Assembly: GCF_015244565.1 (NCBI RefSeq)
Contig: NZ_JABCQG010000014.1
Span: 1-64,000, forward strand
Direction: 5' to 3'
From: Gluconobacter vitians
Lineage (GTDB): Bacteria > Pseudomonadota > Alphaproteobacteria > Acetobacterales > Acetobacteraceae
Length of the DNA: 64,000 nucleotides
Shown here: positions 36,134 through 44,649 of the stretch, in pieces
How the letters are laid out: each line of letters begins with the position of its first letter
Position numbering within the stretch: the first letter of the stretch is position 1
Program-made: the position numbers and the translations under genes
The notes under the pieces: model-generated
Seen by the model: the letters and a program-made list of their open reading frames with translations, nothing else
Database searches by the model: none
What the model was told of the DNA's origin: nothing

Positions 36134-37258
36134 TCAGTTCAGCGGGGCGATTTTCACGACAATATACGGCATGACTTCGAGGTCCTTGCCATCATGGAAG
36201 GCCGGCAGCCGGGCCCACTGGCCGATTGTGCTGTAGAGGGCGCCATTGGCATAGGCCAGGCCATCTGGTTCGGTCATGCGCGGATCATGGGCAACGACGG
36301 AGATTTCGCCGTCCGGCTTGCGCCGCAGGATGGCATGACGCTCATCATCCGTGATGTAAAGCGATCCGTCCGGGCCGGTCGCCATGCCGTCTCCCATGCC
36401 GGTTTCGCCTTCATCTTTCACAGCCCGCTCCAACGTGGTTTCGCTGGCTTTCTGATCGGACAGGACTGCGGTCGGTGCGGAATAGAGGCGGCGGCTGGTC
36501 TGCGGCTGCCAGTAAAGCGTCTGCTGGTCCGGGCTGATGGCAATGCCGTTCACACCACCCTGGGGCAGGATGGCGTGGTCCGGATCGTAACGTCCGGCGA
36601 CACCGTCCATCATCGCAACAAACCCCGGCTGCGGCATGACGGGAACCGTATCACCAAGGATGCGCCGCTGATGTCCCGTCGCCAGATCAATGACGACCAG
36701 CGCCGGATGCACGCCGGTCGAACTGTCGGTGATGAAGGCCGTGCCCGCCGTACCATGCGTCAGGTCGATCCGGACGTCATTGACGTGGCTGTCCGGCAGC
36801 AGGGCAGGCGCGGAGAGCGGGATGACCTGCGCGATCTTTGCACTGGCGGGATCAATGCGGAAAAGCTTCTGTGCGCCTGAGACCGTGCCCGTTCCGGCCA
36901 CCATGCCTTCATCCAGAACCCAGAGCTGTCCTTTCGCATCAACCGTCATGCCAAGCGGGGAGACGAACTGCTCCTGCGCGGCGGCATCGGGGAAGGGCGT
37001 CAGCTTGCCATTGGCATAGAGCGCCAGACGCGGGCCGGAATGTTCATGCGCGCTGCGGGGGAAACCGAGTACCAGGCGTCCATCGGGCAGGACCGCAATA
37101 CCGGAAGGCTGGGCGTTGGGAAAGCGCCCGATGATCTGCACATTGCCCGAAGGGAGCGTGCCCTTGTCCACCGTCTGGGCGGCGAGGGCTGGGGATGCAG
37201 CGGACAGCGCGGCGAGACCGGCGCTGAAAGTAAGAGCCAGAAGTGTCTGACGGGGCAT
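36134..37258 (-). CDS. Major royal jelly protein/SMP-30-like beta-propeller, exported
   Basis: The 374-residue protein has a Sec signal peptide (LLALTFSAGLAALSAASPAL, then AA) and a six-bladed propeller with MRJP-family segments: SPLGMTVDAKGQLWVLDEG, HVNDVRIDL, GTAFITDSSTG, GVNGIAISPDQQTLYWQP and MGDGMATGPDGSLYITDDE. Related propellers include lactonases such as gluconolactonase; a periplasmic sugar-lactone hydrolase role would fit this oxidative organism but is inference. A strong ribosome-binding site AAAGGAG precedes the ATG at 37258. Confidence 0.8.
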   Translation of the reverse strand: MPRQTLLALTFSAGLAALSAASPALAAQTVDKGTLPSGNVQIIGRFPNAQPSGIAVLPDGRLVLGFPRSAHEHSGPRLALYANGKLTPFPDAAAQEQFVSPLGMTVDAKGQLWVLDEGMVAGTGTVSGAQKLFRIDPASAKIAQVIPLSAPALLPDSHVNDVRIDLTHGTAGTAFITDSSTGVHPALVVIDLATGHQRRILGDTVPVMPQPGFVAMMDGVAGRYDPDHAILPQGGVNGIAISPDQQTLYWQPQTSRRLYSAPTAVLSDQKASETTLERAVKDEGETGMGDGMATGPDGSLYITDDERHAILRRKPDGEISVVAHDPRMTEPDGLAYANGALYSTIGQWARLPAFHDGKDLEVMPYIVVKIAPLN

Positions 37259-37332
37259 GGTTGAAATCTCCTTTGCCGCACAGGACCAGAGCGGCTGCAT
37301 GATGACAACTCACGCAAACGCGAGCACAGAGG

Positions 37333-38544
37333 TCAGGTTCGCAGCAGGCGCTCACGCAGGGCGGGATCATGGGCGTACAGGAACAGCCCGTGGATGCCGC
37401 GTGTGAGGATGACGTTCAGCGCATTGAGAATGACGCGCTTCTTCGCCTCTTCCGGCGCTGCAATCCCGTCGCGGCCCTGAAACGCCGCACTGTCCTCGTA
37501 ACGCTCCGGCCGCACCCCGATCCGGTCGTTCTTCGCGTCATAGAACAGCGACGGCCCGAGAATGACGCCCGCATAATTCAGATCGAAGCCTTGGATCGTA
37601 TAGACGGACCCCACCTCGTCGATCGTATCCGGTCGTTCGGCCCAGGGCAGTTTTTCGCTCGGCAGGGAACGGTCCCAGCGCAGGCGGAAATCGCCTTCGG
37701 TAATGAAATGATCCTCACCGTTGAGCGTGTAGGGATAATCATAGGTCGAAAGCAGGCGGCATAGGCCGTATTTCGCATTGTACGCGCACAGATCCGCATA
37801 GAGCTTCGCGCAGTCGTCATAGAGGCGCAGATCAAAAGACGGATCTTTCGGGCGCGGCAGGATCTCACCCTGTCCCAGCGCATCAATCCACGAACATGTC
37901 GCCGGACTGGCCGAAACGCGGAACTGCGTGTCGAGATGGAACGTCTCCGAAGGGCGCCCCTTGCGGAAACTCTCCAGCAGATCGGTGGACCAGTGGCTCT
38001 TGAATTTCAGGACCTGCAACGGATCGAATACCACCACCACGATCCGCGCCCAGCGCAGGATTTCTTCCAGATGGTTCTGCTGTGCGAAATGGTTGTAACG
38101 GTCCGGCCGCGTCAGCAGCAGATGCGCCTCGTCCACCAGAACGATATCCGCGCGCTTGCCGGTTTTGGCAGATTTGTTGATGAATGTCGTCGGACGTTCG
38201 TAATCGCTTTTGCGCAGGTTGGGCATGGTGGCCGCGATATTGCGATAGAGCTTGAGCATCTCCGGATGGTTGACGATCACCATGTTCCGCAGACCACACA
38301 GCGGATCATTCGCCGCGCCACTCCGCGCCCGGGTCTGGAGCGTATTGAAGATCGCGTTCAGGACAACGCTCTTCCCCGTGCCCGCTGCACCCTCGATGAC
38401 GAAAAGCGCGCTGTCATCCGTCTGATGCCGCTCGCAGAACGACACCACCCGATGCAGCAGCTCCGTCTGCGGTCCGGACAGCGCAAGCTCAGGGGAAAGC
38501 TTGTGCGTCGCGGCATTGTCCAGTGCCATGGGGGAAGCGGTCAC
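37333..38544 (-). CDS. DUF2075 P-loop ATPase (helicase-like)
   Basis: The 403-residue protein has Walker A IEGAAGTGKSVVLN at about residue 50, Walker B ADIVLVDEAHLLL at about 135-145, a motif III-like VVVVFDPLQVL and late SF1 motifs (VGSVYTIQGFDLNYAGVILG, LNVILTRGIHGLFLY). This is the DUF2075/schlafen-group helicase-like family; the nucleic-acid target is unknown. The start may be GTG 38544 or ATG 38529. The upstream ybaK-like gene ends 5 bases before the GTG on the same strand, so they are probably co-transcribed. Confidence 0.85.
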   Translation of the reverse strand: MTASPMALDNAATHKLSPELALSGPQTELLHRVVSFCERHQTDDSALFVIEGAAGTGKSVVLNAIFNTLQTRARSGAANDPLCGLRNMVIVNHPEMLKLYRNIAATMPNLRKSDYERPTTFINKSAKTGKRADIVLVDEAHLLLTRPDRYNHFAQQNHLEEILRWARIVVVVFDPLQVLKFKSHWSTDLLESFRKGRPSETFHLDTQFRVSASPATCSWIDALGQGEILPRPKDPSFDLRLYDDCAKLYADLCAYNAKYGLCRLLSTYDYPYTLNGEDHFITEGDFRLRWDRSLPSEKLPWAERPDTIDEVGSVYTIQGFDLNYAGVILGPSLFYDAKNDRIGVRPERYEDSAAFQGRDGIAAPEEAKKRVILNALNVILTRGIHGLFLYAHDPALRERLLRT

Positions 38545-38549
38545 GCGGC

Positions 38550-39029
38550 TCAGTCCGCGGCGATATCGGCCACTTTGGCATCCGTGGCGCGCTGGGCATC
38601 CGCCGGCGTGATCCGCACGACAAAACCCTGACCACCCGCATTGATATAGACATGCTCGCGCGGCATGGCGTCCTGCGAGATGACCACGGGGATCGGCGTT
38701 TTCGAACCGAACGGGCTGGTCCCGCCGGACTGGAACCCCGTCAGCTCCTGTGCCTTCTCGGGGTTCATCATCCGCGCATTGCGCCCGTCAAACAGCGCCG
38801 CAACCTTCTTCAGGTTCATCCGCTGATGGGCAGGGGCCACCACGCAGACCGGCTGCTTCTTGTCCACTTCGACCACCAGCGTCTTGAGCACGTCTTCGGG
38901 TGCCACGCCGATGGCCTCGGCCGCCTGCATCCCGATCAGCCCGCCATTGGGGGCGTATTCGTAATCATGGACGCTGAAGGGAATGTTTTTCGCTGCCAGA
39001 AAGGCCGTTGCAGCTGTTTCGCGGGTCAT
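38550..39029 (-). CDS. ybaK: Cys-tRNA(Pro)/aminoacyl-tRNA deacylase, YbaK/EbsC family
   Basis: The 159-residue YbaK-fold protein has FLAAKNIPFSVHDYEYAPNG, the central KTLVVEVDKKQPVCVVAPAH with the catalytic-type lysine, and the C-terminal GGTSPFGSKTPIPVVIS and YINAGGQGFVVRI. It hydrolyses mischarged cysteinyl-tRNA(Pro). The ATG at 39029 gives normal family length. It is immediately upstream of the DUF2075 gene. Confidence 0.9.
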   Translation of the reverse strand: MTRETAATAFLAAKNIPFSVHDYEYAPNGGLIGMQAAEAIGVAPEDVLKTLVVEVDKKQPVCVVAPAHQRMNLKKVAALFDGRNARMMNPEKAQELTGFQSGGTSPFGSKTPIPVVISQDAMPREHVYINAGGQGFVVRITPADAQRATDAKVADIAAD

Positions 39030-39334
39030 GTGAGCGCTCCGTTGCCAGCAGCAGGTCTGCACGCGCCGGACGACTGAAATTCGTTGGAAAGCAGCTCCGG
39101 CATGACCTGCAATAGTTTGAAAACTTTATGGCGGTACGGGCCGGGATTGGCAACAAGCAGGTCCTGTGAAGTTCGGATGCGATCGTTCGGGAACCTTTTG
39201 GATGTATCGTTCTTGATGAGAAGAATGACTTTTTCTTTGTTATTGTTTAGCGGTAAAGATATTCCTGAGATGTCGAGGTCCGGGAGAATCGGCATGAGCA
39301 GTCGGCGCGTTGAGAGCCTGTCGGGAGGTTAATC

Positions 39335-40123
39335 GTGGATCAGAAGAGCGTCTGGATCGGGACGAACTGGAAAATGAACAAGGGGCCGGCCGAAGCCATT
39401 GCGGCGGCCCGGGCTTTTTCTAACTTCCACCTGCCCGAAGGTGTCCGGTGTTTCCTGGCGCCGCCTGCGACATCCCTGCGGGACGTGTGCTCAGTGCTTC
39501 AGGACACCCCCATGATGGTGGGGGCCCAGAACATGTTCTGGGAAGACAGCGGCGCCTGGACCGGGGAGATTTCCGCGCCGATGGTGGCTGAATGCGGAGC
39601 GTCCACCGTGCTGCTCGGACATTCGGAGCGTCGGCAGCATTTTGGCGAGACGGACTGGACGGTAAACCGGAAGGTCCATGCGGCGCTGCGGCATGGGCTG
39701 CGGCCGCTGATCTGCATTGGTGATACGGCTGATGAATTTGAATTCGGCGTCTCGCAGGAAACGCTCGCGCGGCAGACAAAAATTGCCCTGCATGGTGTTT
39801 CGCAGGAAGATCTCGGGCGCGTGGTGGTAATCTACGAGCCTGTCTGGGCCATTGGGTCTGCGGGGCGGCCGGCGGAAGCACCGTTCGTATCGGAGATCCA
39901 TACGAAGCTGCGGGGCGTGGTGCAGGGCATTGTGGGGCGCAACAGTTCCGTGCGGATCCCGCTGCTTTATGGCGGCAGCGTATCCCAGGCCAATATCTGC
40001 GATTATGTCGCGCTGCCGGATGTGGACGGAGTGCTGGTCGGCCGGGCCGGCTGGGATCCTGCGGATTTCATCAAACTGGTTTCCCGTGTGGGCGAACTGG
40101 TGTCTTCGAAAGTCGCTGCCTGA
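39335..40123 (+). CDS. tpiA: Triosephosphate isomerase family protein
   Basis: The 262-residue TIM barrel keeps the whole active site: NWKMN (lysine), LLGHSERR (histidine), VIYEPVWAIG (glutamate) and LYGGSVSQ (phosphate binding). Start is GTG at 39335 with GGGAGG seven bases upstream. The gene overlaps a DeoR-type regulator by ATGA, an arrangement typical of TIM paralogues in sugar or polyol catabolism operons, such as the erythritol-pathway EryH. It could be the housekeeping enzyme, a paralogue specialised for another tetrose or triose phosphate, or both; the window holds no second copy. Confidence 0.88.
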   Translation: MDQKSVWIGTNWKMNKGPAEAIAAARAFSNFHLPEGVRCFLAPPATSLRDVCSVLQDTPMMVGAQNMFWEDSGAWTGEISAPMVAECGASTVLLGHSERRQHFGETDWTVNRKVHAALRHGLRPLICIGDTADEFEFGVSQETLARQTKIALHGVSQEDLGRVVVIYEPVWAIGSAGRPAEAPFVSEIHTKLRGVVQGIVGRNSSVRIPLLYGGSVSQANICDYVALPDVDGVLVGRAGWDPADFIKLVSRVGELVSSKVAA

Positions 40124-40965
40124 TGAACGCCATGCTCATGGAAGGACAGGCCCTGTCCGGTCGCCGGCGCGGTATTCTTGACTATGTCATGGAGCAGGGC
40201 GCGGTGCCGGTCGGAGAACTGCTGAAGCGGTTTTCGCTCAGCCGGACGTCCATCAACCGGGACCTGCTGGCGCTGTCGGCGCAGGGGCTGATCCGGCGAA
40301 ACGGTGCCAACATCACCGCACTGCCGAGCGTGAGTGCGCCGGGAAGCATCCTGTATCGTTCGCGGCAGGAGGTTGCGCAGAAACAGGCCATTGCAAAACT
40401 TGCAGCTTCCATGGTCAGTCCGGGCGACACCGTGGCGCTGGATGATTCCACAACGGCACTCTGTATGGCTGAAAGCCTGTCCGAAATCGCTCCCCTGACG
40501 GTCGTGACCAACAGTCTGGGGCTCGGGATGCGTCTGGGATCCTGCGAGACGGTCAGTGTGATCGGTCTGGGCGGGAATTACAGCCCGACATTCGATGCGT
40601 TTGCAGGCATGGTCTGTGAGCAGAGCGTGCGCGCCATGCGGATCGACATGGCGTTCGTCTCGGCCGCCGCCGTTCATGGTCTGACGGCTTATCATCAGGT
40701 CGAGGAGATCGTCCGGGCCAAACGGGCGCTGATGGACACGGCGGATTGCCGCGTTCTGCTGGTGGACAGTCGGAAGTTCGACACCTCCGCCATGAGCAGG
40801 CTGGCGATGCTTTCCGAATTTGACGTGGTCATCACCGATGACGGCATTGACCCGGACTATGCCGAAATGCTGCGCGATGCCGGCGTTACGCTGCGGATTG
40901 CGTCGGTATCCCCCTCCGTTTCGGATGACAGTTTTACTGTGGAGCAGAGACCTCCTCACGAATAG
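40123..40965 (+). CDS. DeoR-family sugar-metabolism regulator
   Basis: The 280-residue protein has an N-terminal DeoR helix-turn-helix (RRRGILDYVMEQGAVPVGEL, LSRTSINRDLLALSAQGLIR) and a C-terminal sugar-phosphate sensor domain (MVSPGDTVALDDSTTALCMA, VVTNSLGLG, LLVDSRKFD). DeoR proteins respond to sugar phosphates. The start codon overlaps the stop codon of the tpiA-like gene (ATGA), so the two are translated together, and the regulator probably responds to a triose or tetrose phosphate. Its end overlaps the convergent alpha-E gene by 32 bases. Confidence 0.92.
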   Translation: MNAMLMEGQALSGRRRGILDYVMEQGAVPVGELLKRFSLSRTSINRDLLALSAQGLIRRNGANITALPSVSAPGSILYRSRQEVAQKQAIAKLAASMVSPGDTVALDDSTTALCMAESLSEIAPLTVVTNSLGLGMRLGSCETVSVIGLGGNYSPTFDAFAGMVCEQSVRAMRIDMAFVSAAAVHGLTAYHQVEEIVRAKRALMDTADCRVLLVDSRKFDTSAMSRLAMLSEFDVVITDDGIDPDYAEMLRDAGVTLRIASVSPSVSDDSFTVEQRPPHE

Positions 40966-41968
40966 TAACCGGAGCAGCGGGCCAGAACGTAGCCGAGACC
41001 TCCGCCTGCAGTGCCGCAAGCTCGTCCTGGATGTAGGTCATATATTCATGCAAGCCGCGCGAGATGATCTCTTCGGCGGTCTGATCCTCCAGCGTGGCAC
41101 GCAGATTGATGATGCGTTCCTGAAGCGGGCCGCACTGATGACGCAGGTTGTAATGGGTGGACAGCGCGTTGAGCGTGTTGTCCACCTGCCGCAGGTTAAG
41201 CATCAGGGAGCGGGGGAAACCTTCGTTCTTGAGCAGGAAGCCCACGACATTGGCCGGTGTGGTCGTGACGGGCTGCAGACGTCGGAAAGCATGATAGGCG
41301 GCGGCTGAGCGCAGGACGGAACCCCACTGCGTGATGTCCATCTGCGAACCGGAGGTCTCTCCGCTGGGGAGGAGCGTATGATAACGGATGTCGATCAGGC
41401 GGGTGATCTGGTCGGAGCGCTCCAGATATTTCCCAAGCAGGTAGAACAGCCAGGCCTGATCGCGATAGAGCGTGCCTTCTGTGATGCCGAAATGGGTCTG
41501 GCAGTCCTGTTTGAGACGGTTGCACAGTCCGGAGAGGCCATGGCGGCGGATGTCGGGCGTGGAAAGCTCCATCATGCTCCGGGTGAAGACGTTGAGCTGC
41601 ATCCACATCTCGGTGGAAATCAGGGGGCGGGCCGAGCGGGCGTTTTCACGGACCATATGGGCCATGGCGCGGATGGAGGTCGGGTTCGAGCTTTCGGTGA
41701 TGTAGAAGGCGAGGATGTTCTCTTCTGTCGCAGGCAGGGGGTAGCTTGCGGCGTAACGGTCCTCGTCGGAATTGATCTGGAGGATGGAATCCCAGCCCGG
41801 ACTGCCATCAGGGTTGCGGACGAAGGCCTCCGTGACTTCCAGAAGGCGAGCGAGATTCTCGATCCGCTCCATATAGCGGGCAAGCCACATCATGCTCTCG
41901 CCATAGCGCGACAGCAGCGTGTTGAGATTGGCGAGCATGGCGGGGAAGCGTGCGCTGGTGTGGGTCAT
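40934..41968 (-). CDS. Alpha-E domain protein (DUF403, COG2307)
   Basis: The 344-residue all-alpha protein has the family's start SRYGESMMWLARYMERIENL and AWLFYLLGKYLERSDQITRL. Alpha-E proteins always occur with circularly permuted ATP-grasp proteins and were predicted by comparative genomics (Iyer and colleagues, 2009) to belong to a peptide-ligation system. The ATG at 41968 overlaps the TGA of the ATP-grasp gene (ATGA), indicating translational coupling. It is the second gene of the minus-strand half of the cluster. Biochemical role is unknown. Confidence 0.9.
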   Translation of the reverse strand: MTHTSARFPAMLANLNTLLSRYGESMMWLARYMERIENLARLLEVTEAFVRNPDGSPGWDSILQINSDEDRYAASYPLPATEENILAFYITESSNPTSIRAMAHMVRENARSARPLISTEMWMQLNVFTRSMMELSTPDIRRHGLSGLCNRLKQDCQTHFGITEGTLYRDQAWLFYLLGKYLERSDQITRLIDIRYHTLLPSGETSGSQMDITQWGSVLRSAAAYHAFRRLQPVTTTPANVVGFLLKNEGFPRSLMLNLRQVDNTLNALSTHYNLRHQCGPLQERIINLRATLEDQTAEEIISRGLHEYMTYIQDELAALQAEVSATFWPAAPVTIREEVSAPQ

Positions 41969-43470
41969 CGGGCCATCACCCATGTGTCTTTCGAGCCACC
42001 GCCCTGAGAGGAATTGACGACCAGCGAGCCCTTGCGCAGGGCCACGCGGGACAGGCCGCCGGGCAGAACCCATGTGTTTTTTCCGGTCAGGGCAAAAGGT
42101 CGGAGATCCACATGCCGGGCTTCGACGCCACTGGGGCAGAGGGTTGGAGAAACGGACAGGTCGATAACGGGCTGGCTGATATAGTTGGACGGGTCTTCGA
42201 GCAGTTTGGCACGGAACTCGTCCAGTTCGGTCTGCGTGGCCTGTGAGCCGATCAGCAGGCCATAGCCGCCGGACTCGCCAACCGGCTTGATGACCAGCTT
42301 GTCCATGTTGGCGAGCGTGTAGGCCAGTCCTTCTTCTTCGGCGCAGATATTGGTCTGGACACTGTCGAGAATGGGATCTTCCCCCAGATAGTAACGGATG
42401 AGGCGGGGCATGTAGGCATAGACGGCCTTGTCGTCCGCCACGCCGGTTCCAAGTGCGTTGGCCAGCGTGACATTGCCGCGGCGATAGGCTTCCACGAGGC
42501 CGGGAACGCCGAGCATGCTGTCCGGGTTGAAGGCCAGCGGGTCCAGATACTCGTCGTTCAGGCGGCGGTAGATCGAATGGACGGGGCGGAGGCCTGCCAC
42601 GGTACGCATATAGACGCGGTGGTTCTCGACGATCAGGTCCTTGCCCTCGACGAGAGGGACGCCCATTTCGCGGGCCAGAAAGACGTGCTCGAAATAGGCG
42701 GAATTGTAGATGCCGGGCGAGAACAGCACGACCTGCGGATCGGTTACGCCCTCGGGCGCGACTTCGCAGAGCGTCTGGTGCAGCTTGAGGCCGTATTCCT
42801 CCACCGAACGCAGGGGCATGCCTGAGGCCAGATCTGGCATCAGGCGCAGCATCATGTGCCGGTTTTCAATCACATAAGACACACCCGATGGCGTGCGGGC
42901 ATTGTCTTCGAGCACCATGAAGCGGCCGCTGCGGTCGCGGATCAGGTCGGTGCCGTTGATGTGGACATAGACGTCGCCGGGCACGCGGACGCCGACCATG
43001 GCTTCGCAGTAATTCGGGTTGTTAAGCACCAGATCGGCGGGAATGATGCCGTCCCGCAGGACATGGCGCTCATGATAGATGTCGCGCAGGAACAGGTTGA
43101 GCGCTTTGACGCGTTGTTGCACGCCACGGTCGATATGGTCCCATTCCGTAGCCGTAAGGACACGGGGGATCATGTCGAAAGGCAGGATGCGGTCGATCGC
43201 TTCGCGGTCGGAATAGACGGTGAAGGTGATGCCCAGACGATAGAGCTGCGCTTCGGCGGTGCTGGTGCGGTGGCGCAGTTCGTCGAGGTCGAAGCCTGCC
43301 AGACGGTCGCGGACAGTCTGGAGCGAGGGCGGCATTTCGTCCGTCCGGCGCATGAGTTCGCAGAAAAAATCCGGCGTGTCGTAGGCGGCGAACATGCCTG
43401 CTTTCGCGGCCGGAACTGCTGCTGCGCTGATCGGGGAAGGGATGGGAGACTGCAAAACCGGCCTGTTCAT
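41965..43470 (-). CDS. Circularly permuted ATP-grasp protein (COG2308)
   Basis: The 501-residue protein matches the circularly permuted ATP-grasp family. It has FTVYSDREAIDRILPFDMIP, RVKALNLFLRDIYHERHVLR, GRFMVLEDNARTPSGVSYVI, then LVIKPVGESGGYGLLIG (nucleotide-binding strand and loop) and RHVDLRPFALTGKNTWVLPG near the end. The family is predicted to form amide bonds with ATP, as in peptide ligases. The ATG at 43470 is used; the longer frame runs upstream into the divergent promoter. It is coupled to the alpha-E gene and divergent from a transglutaminase gene 300 bases away. Confidence 0.92.
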   Translation of the reverse strand: MNRPVLQSPIPSPISAAAVPAAKAGMFAAYDTPDFFCELMRRTDEMPPSLQTVRDRLAGFDLDELRHRTSTAEAQLYRLGITFTVYSDREAIDRILPFDMIPRVLTATEWDHIDRGVQQRVKALNLFLRDIYHERHVLRDGIIPADLVLNNPNYCEAMVGVRVPGDVYVHINGTDLIRDRSGRFMVLEDNARTPSGVSYVIENRHMMLRLMPDLASGMPLRSVEEYGLKLHQTLCEVAPEGVTDPQVVLFSPGIYNSAYFEHVFLAREMGVPLVEGKDLIVENHRVYMRTVAGLRPVHSIYRRLNDEYLDPLAFNPDSMLGVPGLVEAYRRGNVTLANALGTGVADDKAVYAYMPRLIRYYLGEDPILDSVQTNICAEEEGLAYTLANMDKLVIKPVGESGGYGLLIGSQATQTELDEFRAKLLEDPSNYISQPVIDLSVSPTLCPSGVEARHVDLRPFALTGKNTWVLPGGLSRVALRKGSLVVNSSQGGGSKDTWVMAR

Positions 43471-43770
43471 TTTCTGCCTCACCACCCTGTTCTTCGCCGG
43501 CGCTGCCTGCTGACGAAAATATCCGATCAGCTGCGCCGGTTCATTACGATATTTTATTAACGGAGCAAGATTCCAGCACTTTGCCAAGCGGGAAATTTGC
43601 CGTTTGGACGGATCGGGAAAAGTCGGGCGGAAATTGTTGCGGTTCCCGGGAAGACTGATAGGGTGAGCGTTCGACTGATGTCAGACCCCATGATTGGCGG
43701 AACGGGATGGCCCGAAAATCGCGTGTCTGAAAGCAGGTGTCTGAAACCGTTTCCACAGGGCCTCCTGAAC

Positions 43771-44649
43771 ATGACTTCCCGCGTCGTCCTGAGCCACCAG
43801 ACCCGATACCAGTACGACCGGCCGGTGTTTCTGGGACGTCAGACCGTGCGCCTGTGCCCGGTGCCGCAGGTGCGATCCGCAGTCAGGAACTACGTGCTGG
43901 ATGTCTCGCCGGAAAGTGCGGATGTGATCTGGCGGCAGGATGCGTATGGCAATCGGGTGGCGGAAGTCCGGGTTCCGGAGCGTGTGACGCGGTTTGACGT
44001 GTCGGTCAGCATGGATGTGGATCTGCGGGCCCGGCAGGACGGCGTGGTCGGTGCGGAAGCGCCGGTCTGTGCGGCGTACCGGGATGTCGATGCGGCCGGA
44101 GCACAGGTGTCGCGCTTTGTCGAAGCCTGGCGTCCGGCGGGGACAGAGGGCACTTCGGAAGCGGTGGCAGAACTCAACCGGGCTGTGGCGGAACGTCTGA
44201 CCTATCAGCGCAGGCTCGAGCCCGGTGTATGGGCGCCGGAAGAGACGTTGGAACGTGCAAGCGGATCGTGTCGAGACAGTGCGTGGCTGCTGGTTACGGT
44301 CCTGCGGCATCTGGGGTTCTCCGCGCGGTTCGTGTCCGGATATCTGATCCAGCCGGACAAGGCGGGTGGGCTGGAATGCGATCTTCATGCCTGGGCCGAG
44401 GCCTGGATTCCGGGAGAAGGCTGGATCGGTTTCGATACGACATCGGGGCTGGTCGTGGCGCAGCATCATATTCCGCTTGCAGTAGCCGGGCGCCCCGAAG
44501 AAGCGGCTCCGGTTTCGGGACTACTGGACCGGTGTCGGGCGACGTTTGACGTGACGATGCGGGCGACGCCTTTTGCATCCGCAGGAACTGTGCCGGAACT
44601 GGCCATGATCGGGAAACCCGGTGTAATGCGATCCCATGAAGCTCTTTGA
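43771..44649 (+). CDS. Transglutaminase-like cysteine protease (COG1305)
   Basis: The 292-residue protein has an N-terminal beta domain (VLSHQTRYQYDRPVFLGRQT) and a transglutaminase-like core with the catalytic cysteine in GSCRDSAWLLV (about residue 169), histidine in ECDLHAWAEAWI and the aspartate in GWIGFDTTSG. Transglutaminase homologues of this branch are regular partners of the ATP-grasp/alpha-E pair and may cleave or transfer peptide tags. The ATG at 43771 is preferred because similarity begins there; upstream in-frame ATGs exist. Its last 14 bases overlap the zincin gene. Confidence 0.9.
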   Translation: MTSRVVLSHQTRYQYDRPVFLGRQTVRLCPVPQVRSAVRNYVLDVSPESADVIWRQDAYGNRVAEVRVPERVTRFDVSVSMDVDLRARQDGVVGAEAPVCAAYRDVDAAGAQVSRFVEAWRPAGTEGTSEAVAELNRAVAERLTYQRRLEPGVWAPEETLERASGSCRDSAWLLVTVLRHLGFSARFVSGYLIQPDKAGGLECDLHAWAEAWIPGEGWIGFDTTSGLVVAQHHIPLAVAGRPEEAAPVSGLLDRCRATFDVTMRATPFASAGTVPELAMIGKPGVMRSHEAL

